DNA of 64,000 bases, taken from BQJU01 sp964015035 (GTDB lineage: Bacteria; Bacteroidota; Bacteroidia; Chitinophagales; Saprospiraceae). Position numbers and translations under genes: made by a program. Numbering within the stretch: the stretch's first letter is position 1; the number at the start of each line of letters is the position of its first letter. Of this stretch, positions 25,946 through 33,808 are shown piece by piece. The stretch spans positions 1 to 64,000 of the forward strand of contig CAXHCA010000009.1 of NCBI GenBank assembly GCA_964015035.1, given 5' to 3'. The notes under the pieces are model-generated. The model ran no database searches, was not told where the DNA came from, and saw only the letters and a program-made list of their open reading frames with translations.

Positions 25946-26899
25946 ATGAAAAACAGCATCCTATTTATCGCCAGTTTCCTCCTTTTTTCTACTGTAGCTT
26001 GTCAGCAAAAAGCTACCCAAAAGGCCGCCGAACCGTCGACCAGTTCCGGCGCACAACCCATGCCGCCAGCGCCTAAATACTCCCTGGCACAATGGTCCTT
26101 TAACCGGGAGCTGTTTGCCGGAAAAATGACTACGGTTGATTATATCAATGCCGCCGGTGAAATGGGCTTCGAAGGGGTCGAATATGTCAGCCAGTTTTTT
26201 CAGGACAAGGTGGATAATTTTACTTTTTTGGATAGCCTCAACGCCGCCACCAAAGCCGCTGGAGTCCGGAGTTTACTAATAATGGTCGACGGAGCAGGTA
26301 ATCTTGGAGCCGCCGATCCGGAGGAACGCAACAAAGCAGTTGAAGCTCACAAAAAATGGGTAAAAGCAGCACAATATCTTGGCTGTACGGCCATTCGCAT
26401 CAACGCGCACGGCGATGGTACTCCCGAAGAGATCAAGGCCAATTGTATCGATGGCATCGGTCGATTGGCGGCTTGGGCACAAAAAGAAAACATCGCCATT
26501 ATCATCGAAAACCACGGCGGCATTTCGAATAATGGCGCTTGGCTCGCTGATCTGGTCGCCGATCTACAGGAATACCAAGTAGGTACCTTACCCGACTTTG
26601 ATAATTGGTGTGTGGAACGCGAAAACGGCCAACTTTGGGGGGCGCCCTGCATAGACCGCTACGATCGCTACAAAGGGCTTACTGAATTGATGCCTTATGC
26701 CAAGGCACTGAGTGTCAAAAGCTTTGCCTTTGATGAAGAAGGTAATGAGACCACCATGGACTATGCCAAAATCTTTAAAATCGTACAGGGTTCCGGATAT
26801 ATGGGGTATCTGGGTATTGAATTTGAAGGCCACGATTTGCCCTCTCGGGAGGGGATCAGCAAAACACGGAACTTGGTAGAAAAGGTCTGGCGGCGGTAA
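25946..26899 (+). CDS. Sugar phosphate isomerase/epimerase-like TIM-barrel lipoprotein
   Basis: 317 aa. A lipoprotein signal (FSTVAC, Cys about 19) and a short Ala/Pro/Ser linker are followed by an AP-endonuclease-2/xylose-isomerase-like TIM barrel: 'LAQWSFNRELFAGKM', 'MGFEGVEYVSQFF', 'AIRINAHGDG', 'IIIENHGGISNNG', 'GTLPDFDNW' and 'GYLGIEFEG'. The metal-binding Glu, His and Asp residues lie in these blocks. It probably acts on a sugar or cyclitol in the periplasm. Confidence 0.88.
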   Translation: MKNSILFIASFLLFSTVACQQKATQKAAEPSTSSGAQPMPPAPKYSLAQWSFNRELFAGKMTTVDYINAAGEMGFEGVEYVSQFFQDKVDNFTFLDSLNAATKAAGVRSLLIMVDGAGNLGAADPEERNKAVEAHKKWVKAAQYLGCTAIRINAHGDGTPEEIKANCIDGIGRLAAWAQKENIAIIIENHGGISNNGAWLADLVADLQEYQVGTLPDFDNWCVERENGQLWGAPCIDRYDRYKGLTELMPYAKALSVKSFAFDEEGNETTMDYAKIFKIVQGSGYMGYLGIEFEGHDLPSREGISKTRNLVEKVWRR

Positions 26900-26900
26900 T

Positions 26901-26938
26901 AAAAAAAGCCGCAACACTCCAAGGGAAGCCGTTGCGGC
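26901..26938 (-). terminator. Terminator of the M23 peptidase gene
   Basis: GCCGCAAC / GTTGCGGC stem (8 bp, perfect) followed on the minus strand by seven T. It lies between the two convergent genes and is oriented for the minus-strand gene. Confidence 0.85.
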
Positions 26939-26972
26939 GGAAAGATGAAATTAAAACTTCTTTACCCAAAAA

Positions 26973-27689
26973 CTACAATCCAAGGTAGTGTCCCGGATCT
27001 TCGTTTTCGCCATCTTTTAATACTTCATAGTGTAAATGAGGTCCAGTACCCGAATTGGGTTTACCGATAACCCCGATCTGCTGCCCACGCTTCACTGTTT
27101 GTCCCTCTTTGACCTCAAAATTGGCATCCAAGTGGCTATATAAGGTCTGATATTGATCATCATGTCGGATCATCAGATAGTTGCCATAGCCTTTGTGATT
27201 CGAGATTACTTTTGCCACAACCCCGTCGGATGTAGCGTACACCGGTGTACCGATTTTCGCTTTAAAATCAATCCCTTGGTGCATCTTTTTAGCGTTGAGA
27301 ACGGGGTGATTCCTCATGCCAAACGAGCTGGTGATGTGTACCTCGCCAGCCAATGGCGGAATGCTGGGAGGATCGGTTTGCAAAGACCAGAGCATGGTGC
27401 TAAACATTAATAAGCAGGCTGCGGTAATGAGACTTACCTTCTTCATAAGTACAGATTTTTGGTTCAACAATTCGAGCGATTTCTGCTCAAGCTCTTGCAT
27501 TTCATCTTTCCCAAAAGTCTGGAAGGCAGCTGTTTTTGCTTCCGCAAAGGCCATTCCCTGTTCCATATTTTCCTCCACCACGCAACAAAGGTGGTCCAGC
27601 AATTCTTCCTTTAAAGAATCGCTTTTTAATCCCACTACTTCGAGCTGATCGGCAACCTCATTGATTTGTGATGTGGTCAGGGGGCCCAT
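26973..27689 (-). CDS. Membrane-anchored M23 (LytM) peptidase with PadR-partner N-terminus
   Basis: 238 aa. Residues 1-80 form a cytoplasmic helical domain ('IYEVADQLE'-like, 'LKEELLDHLCCVVEENM', 'AFAEAKTAAFQTFG') resembling the HAAS/DUF1700-type domains often encoded beside PadR regulators. One membrane segment follows (about 84-101), then an M23 domain with H137xxxD141, H186 and H218-x-H220, all ligands in place. The active site would face the periplasm. The start is 1 nt from the PadR stop codon, so the two are coupled. Confidence 0.85.
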   Translation of the reverse strand: MGPLTTSQINEVADQLEVVGLKSDSLKEELLDHLCCVVEENMEQGMAFAEAKTAAFQTFGKDEMQELEQKSLELLNQKSVLMKKVSLITAACLLMFSTMLWSLQTDPPSIPPLAGEVHITSSFGMRNHPVLNAKKMHQGIDFKAKIGTPVYATSDGVVAKVISNHKGYGNYLMIRHDDQYQTLYSHLDANFEVKEGQTVKRGQQIGVIGKPNSGTGPHLHYEVLKDGENEDPGHYLGL

Positions 27690-27690
27690 A

Positions 27691-28023
27691 TCAGCTCATT
27701 TTGGGGTTAAAAATCAATCGCATCATGCGTACGTAATCTTCAAATTCCTCCAGTTTTTGCACTGTCGCTTCAACCCCCGAAGGGGTCAGGGCGTAATATT
27801 TACGCATTCGCTTGCCCTGGTATACTTTTTCTGTACTCAACAAACCATCGGCTTCCAACTTATGCAAAGTCGGATACAAGGCGCCTTCGGTTAGCACCAA
27901 ATCTCCTTCCGTCAATTCTTTTACCCGCTGGGTGATTTCGTAGCCATACATCTGGCCGTGCTCGCGTAAAAGCTTGAGAATGATCGTCTTTAAGCTCCCT
28001 TTGAGCAATTCTGTCGAATACAT
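27691..28023 (-). CDS. PadR family transcriptional regulator
   Basis: The 110-aa protein starts at MYSTELLKGSLKTIIL (28023). The winged helix reads 'GQMYGYEITQRVKEL...LTEGALYPTLHKLEADGLL' with the usual wing 'GKRMRKYYALT'. Longer frames upstream (to 28137) lack similarity. A -7-like TATCTTTA lies a few bases before the start, which implies a very short leader. It most likely represses its own two-gene operon with the M23 peptidase. Confidence 0.9.
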   Translation of the reverse strand: MYSTELLKGSLKTIILKLLREHGQMYGYEITQRVKELTEGDLVLTEGALYPTLHKLEADGLLSTEKVYQGKRMRKYYALTPSGVEATVQKLEEFEDYVRMMRLIFNPKMS

Positions 28024-28192
28024 AAGATAAAGATACATAAAATTCTTAGGTATTGAAAAAAATGATGCCGATTTTGAAAAAAAATCATCATTTACCCTGC
28101 CTATGATTATACCGGTACTCATCAGTTTTCTCCACATACTCGAAAAAACGACCGCTCAATCATGTAACCTTTCATATCTATAAATGGACCTA

Positions 28193-28200
28193 TACCTTTG
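28193..28200 (+). promoter_or_regulatory. -7 element (TACCTTTG) of the cyclase gene
   Basis: Exact TAnnTTTG match 66 nt upstream of ATG 28266; transcription should begin near 28204-28207, upstream of both possible starts (TTG 28209 and ATG 28266). Confidence 0.6.
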
Positions 28201-28265
28201 TACCCGGATTGAACTTCAGCACTTCCATCGAAGTCCTACGGCATGGTACACCAAAAACCAAAACA

Positions 28266-29483
28266 ATGACTATGACTCCCCATCGATCTCCATATGCGAA
28301 GGTGTATGGAAATCATCCAAAAGAAAACAAACCATCCAATTGGGACTTCGAGGAAGTTTTTCCCACTTCTTTTCTGCAATTTCGTCGTCAATGCATTCGG
28401 GTGCTAAAAATCACCGGTTACTGGGTCCTTTGTGCCCTGTTGCAGGATATCTACGACCAGTTTGTCATTCTCAACTATGCCGCCGAAAATATACAAATTA
28501 ACTTCACCTTATTTTTATTGACTGATGCCTTAACCTGCTTAATTGCCGGATTGATTGGTGGACCATTAATTGTCTTTTTCCTGGAGAAAATTTGGCGGCA
28601 ACAGCCAATGTACCTCGCCTTACCAATATTGACGATCTGTTATTCTGTGGTGATGTCCTTCAGCGTTGCAGTGGGGGGATTGGTACATTATTGTTTGCTG
28701 TTTAAACTTCCCATTTTTGCACCAGAGGTACTAGCCGCAACCATGGATACTTTTCAGGGAATGGAATTTTTGAAAAATTACGCCACCTGGTGGGTCATTT
28801 CAATTGTTACCATTCTCATTCTTCAGATCAATGACAAATACGGCCCGGGCATGGTGGCAGATTTGGCTACCGGCCGCTATTTTAAACCCAAAAGAGAAGA
28901 GCGGATCTTTATGTTCCTCGATTTGAGGTCTTCTACACAAATTGCCGAAAAATTGGGTGAGCTAGCCTATTTCCGGTTCATCCAGCAGTTATTCAAGGAT
29001 GCCACCGACCCGGTTTTACGCACGAAGGGCGAAATTTACCAATACATTGGCGATGAGATCATCATTAGCTGGAAGATGAGAAAGGGACTACAAAAAGCCA
29101 ACTGTTTGCATTGTTTCTTTGCCATTCAGAAAGTCTTAAAAGATCGGGCAGGAGAATACGAAGCCGCCTTTGGCATTACGCCCACCTTCAAAGCGGGGCT
29201 GCACTACGGAAAAGTAATGGCGGGCGAGGTGGGAATCATCAAAAAAGACGTGTCTTTCTTCGGCGATGTCCTCAACACCACCGCCCGTATCCAGAGCATT
29301 TGCAATGATTATCACTTAGATCTGCTGGTTTCGGACCAGCTACTCGAAATTCTCACCGACAAATCAAAATTTGAAGTACTTTCTATCGGCGATATTCAGT
29401 TGCGCGGCAAGCAGGAAAAGATTGGATTGAGTACGGTTTTCCCAAGGCGAAAGCGGCACTTTTTCCGGCCATCCGAAGCGTAA
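28266..29483 (+). CDS. Membrane class III adenylate/guanylate cyclase
   Basis: 405 aa from ATG 28266 (an upstream TTG at 28209 would add 19 residues without similarity). An N-terminal membrane region of about four to five segments is followed by a class III cyclase domain from about 220: 'IFMFLDLRSSTQIAEKLG' (first metal Asp), 'YQYIGDEIIISW' (second metal Asp), 'GLHYGKVMAGEVG' and 'FFGDVLNTTARIQ' (transition-state Asn/Arg region). It should make cAMP (or another cyclic nucleotide) in response to a membrane signal. Confidence 0.9.
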   Translation: MTMTPHRSPYAKVYGNHPKENKPSNWDFEEVFPTSFLQFRRQCIRVLKITGYWVLCALLQDIYDQFVILNYAAENIQINFTLFLLTDALTCLIAGLIGGPLIVFFLEKIWRQQPMYLALPILTICYSVVMSFSVAVGGLVHYCLLFKLPIFAPEVLAATMDTFQGMEFLKNYATWWVISIVTILILQINDKYGPGMVADLATGRYFKPKREERIFMFLDLRSSTQIAEKLGELAYFRFIQQLFKDATDPVLRTKGEIYQYIGDEIIISWKMRKGLQKANCLHCFFAIQKVLKDRAGEYEAAFGITPTFKAGLHYGKVMAGEVGIIKKDVSFFGDVLNTTARIQSICNDYHLDLLVSDQLLEILTDKSKFEVLSIGDIQLRGKQEKIGLSTVFPRRKRHFFRPSEA

Positions 29484-29505
29484 CAATTAAGAAGAAGCGA
29501 TCTCA

Positions 29506-29579
29506 GTGCATGTTTGGAGGTTGGATTTGCTGGCGAAAAAGTGTTGTTTTTCAGCCCAAAGGCTGACCTCCAAACATGC
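29506..29579 (+). repeat. Dispersed palindromic element, copy C
   Basis: 74 bp. Left end GTGCATGTTTGGAGG, right end CCTCCAAACATGC. The interior GGATTTGCTGGCGAAAA and AAGTGTTGTTTTTCAGCCCA are those of copy B with about 90 bp of the centre missing. A 5-bp direct repeat TCTCA flanks it (29501-29505 and 29580-29584), though these bases may belong to the element ends. Confidence 0.85.
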
Positions 29580-29584
29580 TCTCA

Positions 29585-29672
29585 AAAGCACAAATCTATA
29601 ATAATGACGAAGCATACTAATAGAATCCCAGCTGCTCAATCTTTTTTTGGGAACAAACCTGGACTGCACCCC
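29585..29672 (+). repeat. Conserved tail next to copy C
   Basis: Nearly identical to 13068-13151, in the same position and orientation relative to the palindromic element. Shared blocks include AATAATGACGAAGCA and TCAATCTTTTTTTGGGA. Confidence 0.8.
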
Positions 29673-29732
29673 TCAATAATCCATTCCACAAGTCAGATAA
29701 AAATTCCTAAAGTACAACGCCACGACCAGAAA

Positions 29733-32700
29733 CTATCGCTCTACGCCAAACCCTCCCCCTCCTGGGGTCTCTATTAAAATCCGGTCTCCCACCTCCAAGT
29801 TACAACTATCCAAACCTTCCAAAATAATTTGTGTACCATCCTTTTTAATCAAATATTGCCGGCCACATTTTCCTGGACTTCCACCAGCCATTCCATAAGG
29901 TGCTTCGGTACGGTGCTGACTCAAAATAGTCATTTCCACCGGTTGCAAAAATTCAATTTCGCGGATGATGCCCTCTCCACCGTGGTATTGGCCTGCTCCA
30001 CCAGAATGAGAGCGAATGCCGAAGCGGATCAAACGGGCCGGGTACCGAAATTCAAGGTCCTCCGGATCGGTGATCCGGGTATTGGTCATGTGCTGATGTA
30101 CCGCGGATCGTCCGTGAAATCCAGGCCCCGCACCTACTCCACCGCCAATGGTTTCATAATAACCAAAAGTAGTATTGCCAAATAAGAAATTATTCATCGT
30201 GCCCTGACTACAAGCCGCCATTTCGAAAGCTTTTAGCAAGGTATCAACCAATCGCTGACTGACCTCCGTATTGCCGCCAACCACGGCCGGACAATGGCGG
30301 GCATCATCTGCAAAGTCTGGATGTAAAAAGCTCGTAGGCAAATGTATCTTCACACGCTGCATCAAACCTTCGTTGAGCGGAATATCGGTTCGACAAAGTA
30401 ATCGCAGGACATACATGACCGCGCTGTATACGATGGAAATATTGGCATTCAGATTCTTCGGATGCACCTCACTTGTTCCGTTGAAATCAAGTTCCAAAAT
30501 GCCATTTCCCAAGGTCGCTTTGACCTGTATGACGTGTCCGTCATCCAGTTTTTCTTGGGCAAAAAATTGTTTTTTATCCTGCAATTGAAGGGCTTTTTGT
30601 AAGGCATCCGCCGATTGGTCTTTCAGGGCCTGCATATAATAAGTAACCCTTTCCAACCCATGTCCTTTTACCAACTTTTTCAAGGCTTTTGCGCCACTGT
30701 GTAAGGAAGCCAGGGCTGCTCTGATATCTGCCAGATTTTCGGAAAGCGAGCGGGTAGGATAAGTGGCTTGCGCCAGCATATCCTGAATAATGGACCATTG
30801 GATGGCCCCGGCTTTTGCCAAATAAGTGGGCAGAAAAACAACGCCTTCCTCTTCGAGATTTTGCGCATCCGGAGGCATTGAGCCCGGGCGTTTTCCACCA
30901 ATTTCCGCATGATGCGCCCGATTGATGACGTAGCCAATCAATGCTTTTTGTTCGGAATAAACAGCAGCTAAAAGCGTGATGTCCGGCAAATGAGAACCGC
31001 CATATTTAGGGTGATTCACAATGATCACATCACCTTCTTCCAGAACTGTTTTTTGCAAAACCAACCGTGCGCAAATACCTAAACTGCCTAAGTGTACCGG
31101 AATATGAGGCGCATTGACCAGCAATTCCGCCTGCGCATCTAAAATGGCACAGGAAAAATCAAGGCGCTCTTTGACATTGACCGAAAAGGCCGTGCGTTGC
31201 AATTGCGCGCCCATTTCTTCCGCAATCGCCTTGAAACGATTGGTGAATAATTCCAAGGCTACCGCTTCTTTTATATCCTGCTTGGCTGAAGACTTTTTGG
31301 CAATCTGCTTGAGCAGCGCATTGCGATCGGTAGCAATGGTGAGTTGCCAATCTGCTTCCAAATAGGCCGTTGAAGTGGGATTGATAAGTACTGCCGGCCC
31401 ATCCAATACTGCACCGGAATCAAGCGAAGTCCAATTATAGACCTTGATTTTTTGCCGACTAATCGGGGTAAGAAGTGTTTTATACGCCTGCGGACGGAAG
31501 GTCTTTTCAGGTATTTCGCTTCGGGTCAATGCCGGCGGTTTGGTCGCGGCAATAACCTTGATGCTTTCTACTTCCAATTCCCGCTTCTCGGGATAATGGC
31601 CAAACAATTCCTGGTAAGCTATGGCAAATTGATCGGCTAAATCATCGATTTTAAAATAGTCAATTTCCAAGCTGCTTTCCTGTCCAATAAACCGCAAATA
31701 CACCAGGCATTGGGTTAACTCAATCGCTTTTGATGAATAACCCTCCGCTTGCAGGGCCGCTAAGGCATTTTGCGAAAGCTGATCAACAATTGTTTGCAGC
31801 TCCGGTTGCACGGCTTTTAACGGTTGCAACAATTGCCTTTCGGCCAACCTTTCTACCCGGGCATGCCCAATCCCGTAGGCACTCAACAGACCGCCATCAA
31901 ATGCCAAAATTGCGCGGTCGATCCCCAATAATTCAGCAATGCGACAAACGTGCAATCCACCCGCTCCCCCAAACGCCAGCAGGGCATAATCTCCTGGATC
32001 AAACCCCTTGGCCACGGAGATTTTCCGGATGGCTTCGGCCATCTTTTCATTGGCGATTTGCTCGAAGCCCTGCAACAGCTCCAATTCGGTATAATGCTCC
32101 TGTACGCTCTCTAAAATTTGGGTCTGCACTGCCTTTAATGCCGCCCGGGCATGCGCCAACTGGACAGGAATCCCCATTTGGGACACCTCCAGTTTGCCCA
32201 ACAGTAAATTGACATCGGTGATCGTTAATGGCCCACCTGCACCGTAACAAGCCGGACCAGGCGCTGCGCCCGCACTTTCCGGACCAACTGTTAGTTTGTG
32301 GCCGTCGAAACTACAAATGGAACCCCCTCCTGCTGCCACCGTCTCAATGGCTAACGACGGGCTATGCATTTCAAGCTCATCAATTTGGGTGGTAAATTGA
32401 TAATCATACCGCCCCTCATAACGAGCGGTATCCGTACTGGTCCCCCCCATATCCAGCGTCAATACCTTATTGATGCCCAGCTGCTCAGCAATACGTCCTG
32501 CCCCCACCACTCCTCCGGCCGGCCCACTGAGTAAACTATCCTTTGGGAAAAAAGCATTTGCCGGGTTCAAGCCACCTGCACTGGTCATGATCAAAAGGTT
32601 GGCTTTTGCCAAAGAGCTACGGATGTTGTCGAGATATTCGTTTAAAACCGGACTCAAATAGGCGTTGACCAAGGTGGTTTGGGTTCGGGGAAGCAATTTG

Positions 32701-33500
32701 ATACCTGGACTCAATTCCTGAGAAAGGGAAATGTATTTGAAGCCTCTTTTGCGCAAAGCAGTGGCCAGTTGCTGTTCGTGCATTGGATTGCGATATGCGT
32801 GCATCAGGGAGACGGCCACAACTTCTGTTGTGACTTGGTTCAATACCCGCCCGATTTCGGATTCAGTTAAAGGAGTGACCACGCCCCCCTTTGCATCCAG
32901 CCGTTCCTCCACTTCAATGACTTCATGGTATAAAGGCTGCGGGTTTGGTATATCCAGCTGAAATAAATGCGGCCGCTGCTGGGTACCAATCAACAATAAA
33001 TCCCGAAAGCCTTTGGTAATCAGCAACGTGACTTTTGCACCTTTTCGCTCCAACAAGGCGTTCGTACCCCTCGTGGAGCCAAGCCGCATATCTAGCGGAG
33101 GGAAGGCTTCTTTTAGCCCTGTTTGTGTCACCAATCGCGTAGCCAGAATGGGTGCTTCTTCTCGGGCCGTGATTTCAAAATCCAATCCTTCCGGCAATGG
33201 GAAGTCCTCTTTTAAAAATAATAAGCCCTGTTCCAAATCCACTTTTTCGACAGTTGTTGCCCGGCCCTGATTCCCCAGAGCTTCCCATTGATAGCCTTGG
33301 AAAATGTCCTTCTGCACCGTCCATTTATGGGTAAATTGATAACAAAAGGGACTAACTTTTTCCACAATACGCCCTCTCAAATGTCCACTGCTCAAGACTT
33401 TGGCCCGCAGCCGATCACCAGCAGGAGTCACCGCAATACAATCGGTAAAAGTCCCTCCGGTATCAATCCAGATTTGCCATTTTGGAAAAGGATGTGCCAT
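29733..33500 (-). CDS. 5-oxoprolinase (fused HyuA-HyuB hydantoinase family)
   Basis: 1255 aa. The N-terminal half (to about 700) is the HyuA/ATPase part: 'IWIDTGGTFTDCIAV', 'RLGSTRGTNALLERKGAK', 'VLTLDMGGTSTD' and 'FGGAGGLHVC'. The C-terminal half (from about 725) is HyuB: 'NVKERLDFSCAILDA', 'HLGSLGICARLVL', 'YVINRAHHAEIGGKRPGSMP' and 'GGVGAGPGFHGRSAVHQHMTNTRITDPE'. The fused layout matches ATP-dependent 5-oxoprolinases, which open 5-oxoproline to glutamate. A -7-like TACCTTTA lies just upstream of the start on the minus strand. Confidence 0.93.
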   Translation of the reverse strand: MAHPFPKWQIWIDTGGTFTDCIAVTPAGDRLRAKVLSSGHLRGRIVEKVSPFCYQFTHKWTVQKDIFQGYQWEALGNQGRATTVEKVDLEQGLLFLKEDFPLPEGLDFEITAREEAPILATRLVTQTGLKEAFPPLDMRLGSTRGTNALLERKGAKVTLLITKGFRDLLLIGTQQRPHLFQLDIPNPQPLYHEVIEVEERLDAKGGVVTPLTESEIGRVLNQVTTEVVAVSLMHAYRNPMHEQQLATALRKRGFKYISLSQELSPGIKLLPRTQTTLVNAYLSPVLNEYLDNIRSSLAKANLLIMTSAGGLNPANAFFPKDSLLSGPAGGVVGAGRIAEQLGINKVLTLDMGGTSTDTARYEGRYDYQFTTQIDELEMHSPSLAIETVAAGGGSICSFDGHKLTVGPESAGAAPGPACYGAGGPLTITDVNLLLGKLEVSQMGIPVQLAHARAALKAVQTQILESVQEHYTELELLQGFEQIANEKMAEAIRKISVAKGFDPGDYALLAFGGAGGLHVCRIAELLGIDRAILAFDGGLLSAYGIGHARVERLAERQLLQPLKAVQPELQTIVDQLSQNALAALQAEGYSSKAIELTQCLVYLRFIGQESSLEIDYFKIDDLADQFAIAYQELFGHYPEKRELEVESIKVIAATKPPALTRSEIPEKTFRPQAYKTLLTPISRQKIKVYNWTSLDSGAVLDGPAVLINPTSTAYLEADWQLTIATDRNALLKQIAKKSSAKQDIKEAVALELFTNRFKAIAEEMGAQLQRTAFSVNVKERLDFSCAILDAQAELLVNAPHIPVHLGSLGICARLVLQKTVLEEGDVIIVNHPKYGGSHLPDITLLAAVYSEQKALIGYVINRAHHAEIGGKRPGSMPPDAQNLEEEGVVFLPTYLAKAGAIQWSIIQDMLAQATYPTRSLSENLADIRAALASLHSGAKALKKLVKGHGLERVTYYMQALKDQSADALQKALQLQDKKQFFAQEKLDDGHVIQVKATLGNGILELDFNGTSEVHPKNLNANISIVYSAVMYVLRLLCRTDIPLNEGLMQRVKIHLPTSFLHPDFADDARHCPAVVGGNTEVSQRLVDTLLKAFEMAACSQGTMNNFLFGNTTFGYYETIGGGVGAGPGFHGRSAVHQHMTNTRITDPEDLEFRYPARLIRFGIRSHSGGAGQYHGGEGIIREIEFLQPVEMTILSQHRTEAPYGMAGGSPGKCGRQYLIKKDGTQIILEGLDSCNLEVGDRILIETPGGGGFGVER

Positions 33501-33593
33501 GGGATAAAGGTAAGGAATTGGCAGGAGGTGCGCATTCTCAACAAATGATGATGCTCAATAGCTCGAATTATCCTATTTTTATGGCGACCTCAC

Positions 33594-33787
33594 AGTGCAT
33601 GTTTGGAGGTGGTGCTTTAGAAGCGAAAATTGTAGGCTTTGGGTTCTCGCGAGGCTCATTTTTGAGTGCATCTCGGTTCAGCCGAGACGGACGAAAAAAT
33701 AGCCAAAAAGAGGTGCCAAAAGCTGAAATTTACAGACTGAATAGCTTGCCCGAATATACTTCAGGGACTACCTCCAATCATGCACTC
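33594..33787 (+). repeat. Dispersed palindromic element, copy D (longest)
   Basis: 194 bp. Left end AGTGCATGTTTGGAGG, right end CCTCCAATCATGCACTC. The centre is CATCTCGGTTCAGCCGAGAC (one pair mismatched). The right half GACTGAATAGCTTGCCC and TACTTCAGGGACTACC is shared with copies A and H. It fills the space between the divergent oxoprolinase gene and the TPR protein gene. Confidence 0.88.
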
Positions 33788-33808
33788 AAACAAACGATGC
33801 TAAAACCC

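Noticed and set aside
4284..29483. A Pycsar defence pair made of the DUF5706 protein and the class III cyclase at 28266
   Set aside because: The genes are 23 kb apart, the cyclase is a membrane protein of the ordinary signalling type, and Pycsar genes are normally adjacent.
29501..29584. TCTCA direct repeats as a true target-site duplication of copy C
   Set aside because: Other copies show no consistent duplication, and the bases GAG/CTC appear to belong to the element ends, so the duplication is not established.
33482..33808. N-terminal extension of the TMTC-like protein up to 33482
   Set aside because: It overlaps the start of the divergent oxoprolinase gene and runs through repeat copy D; ATG 33809 precedes the natural basic N-terminus.
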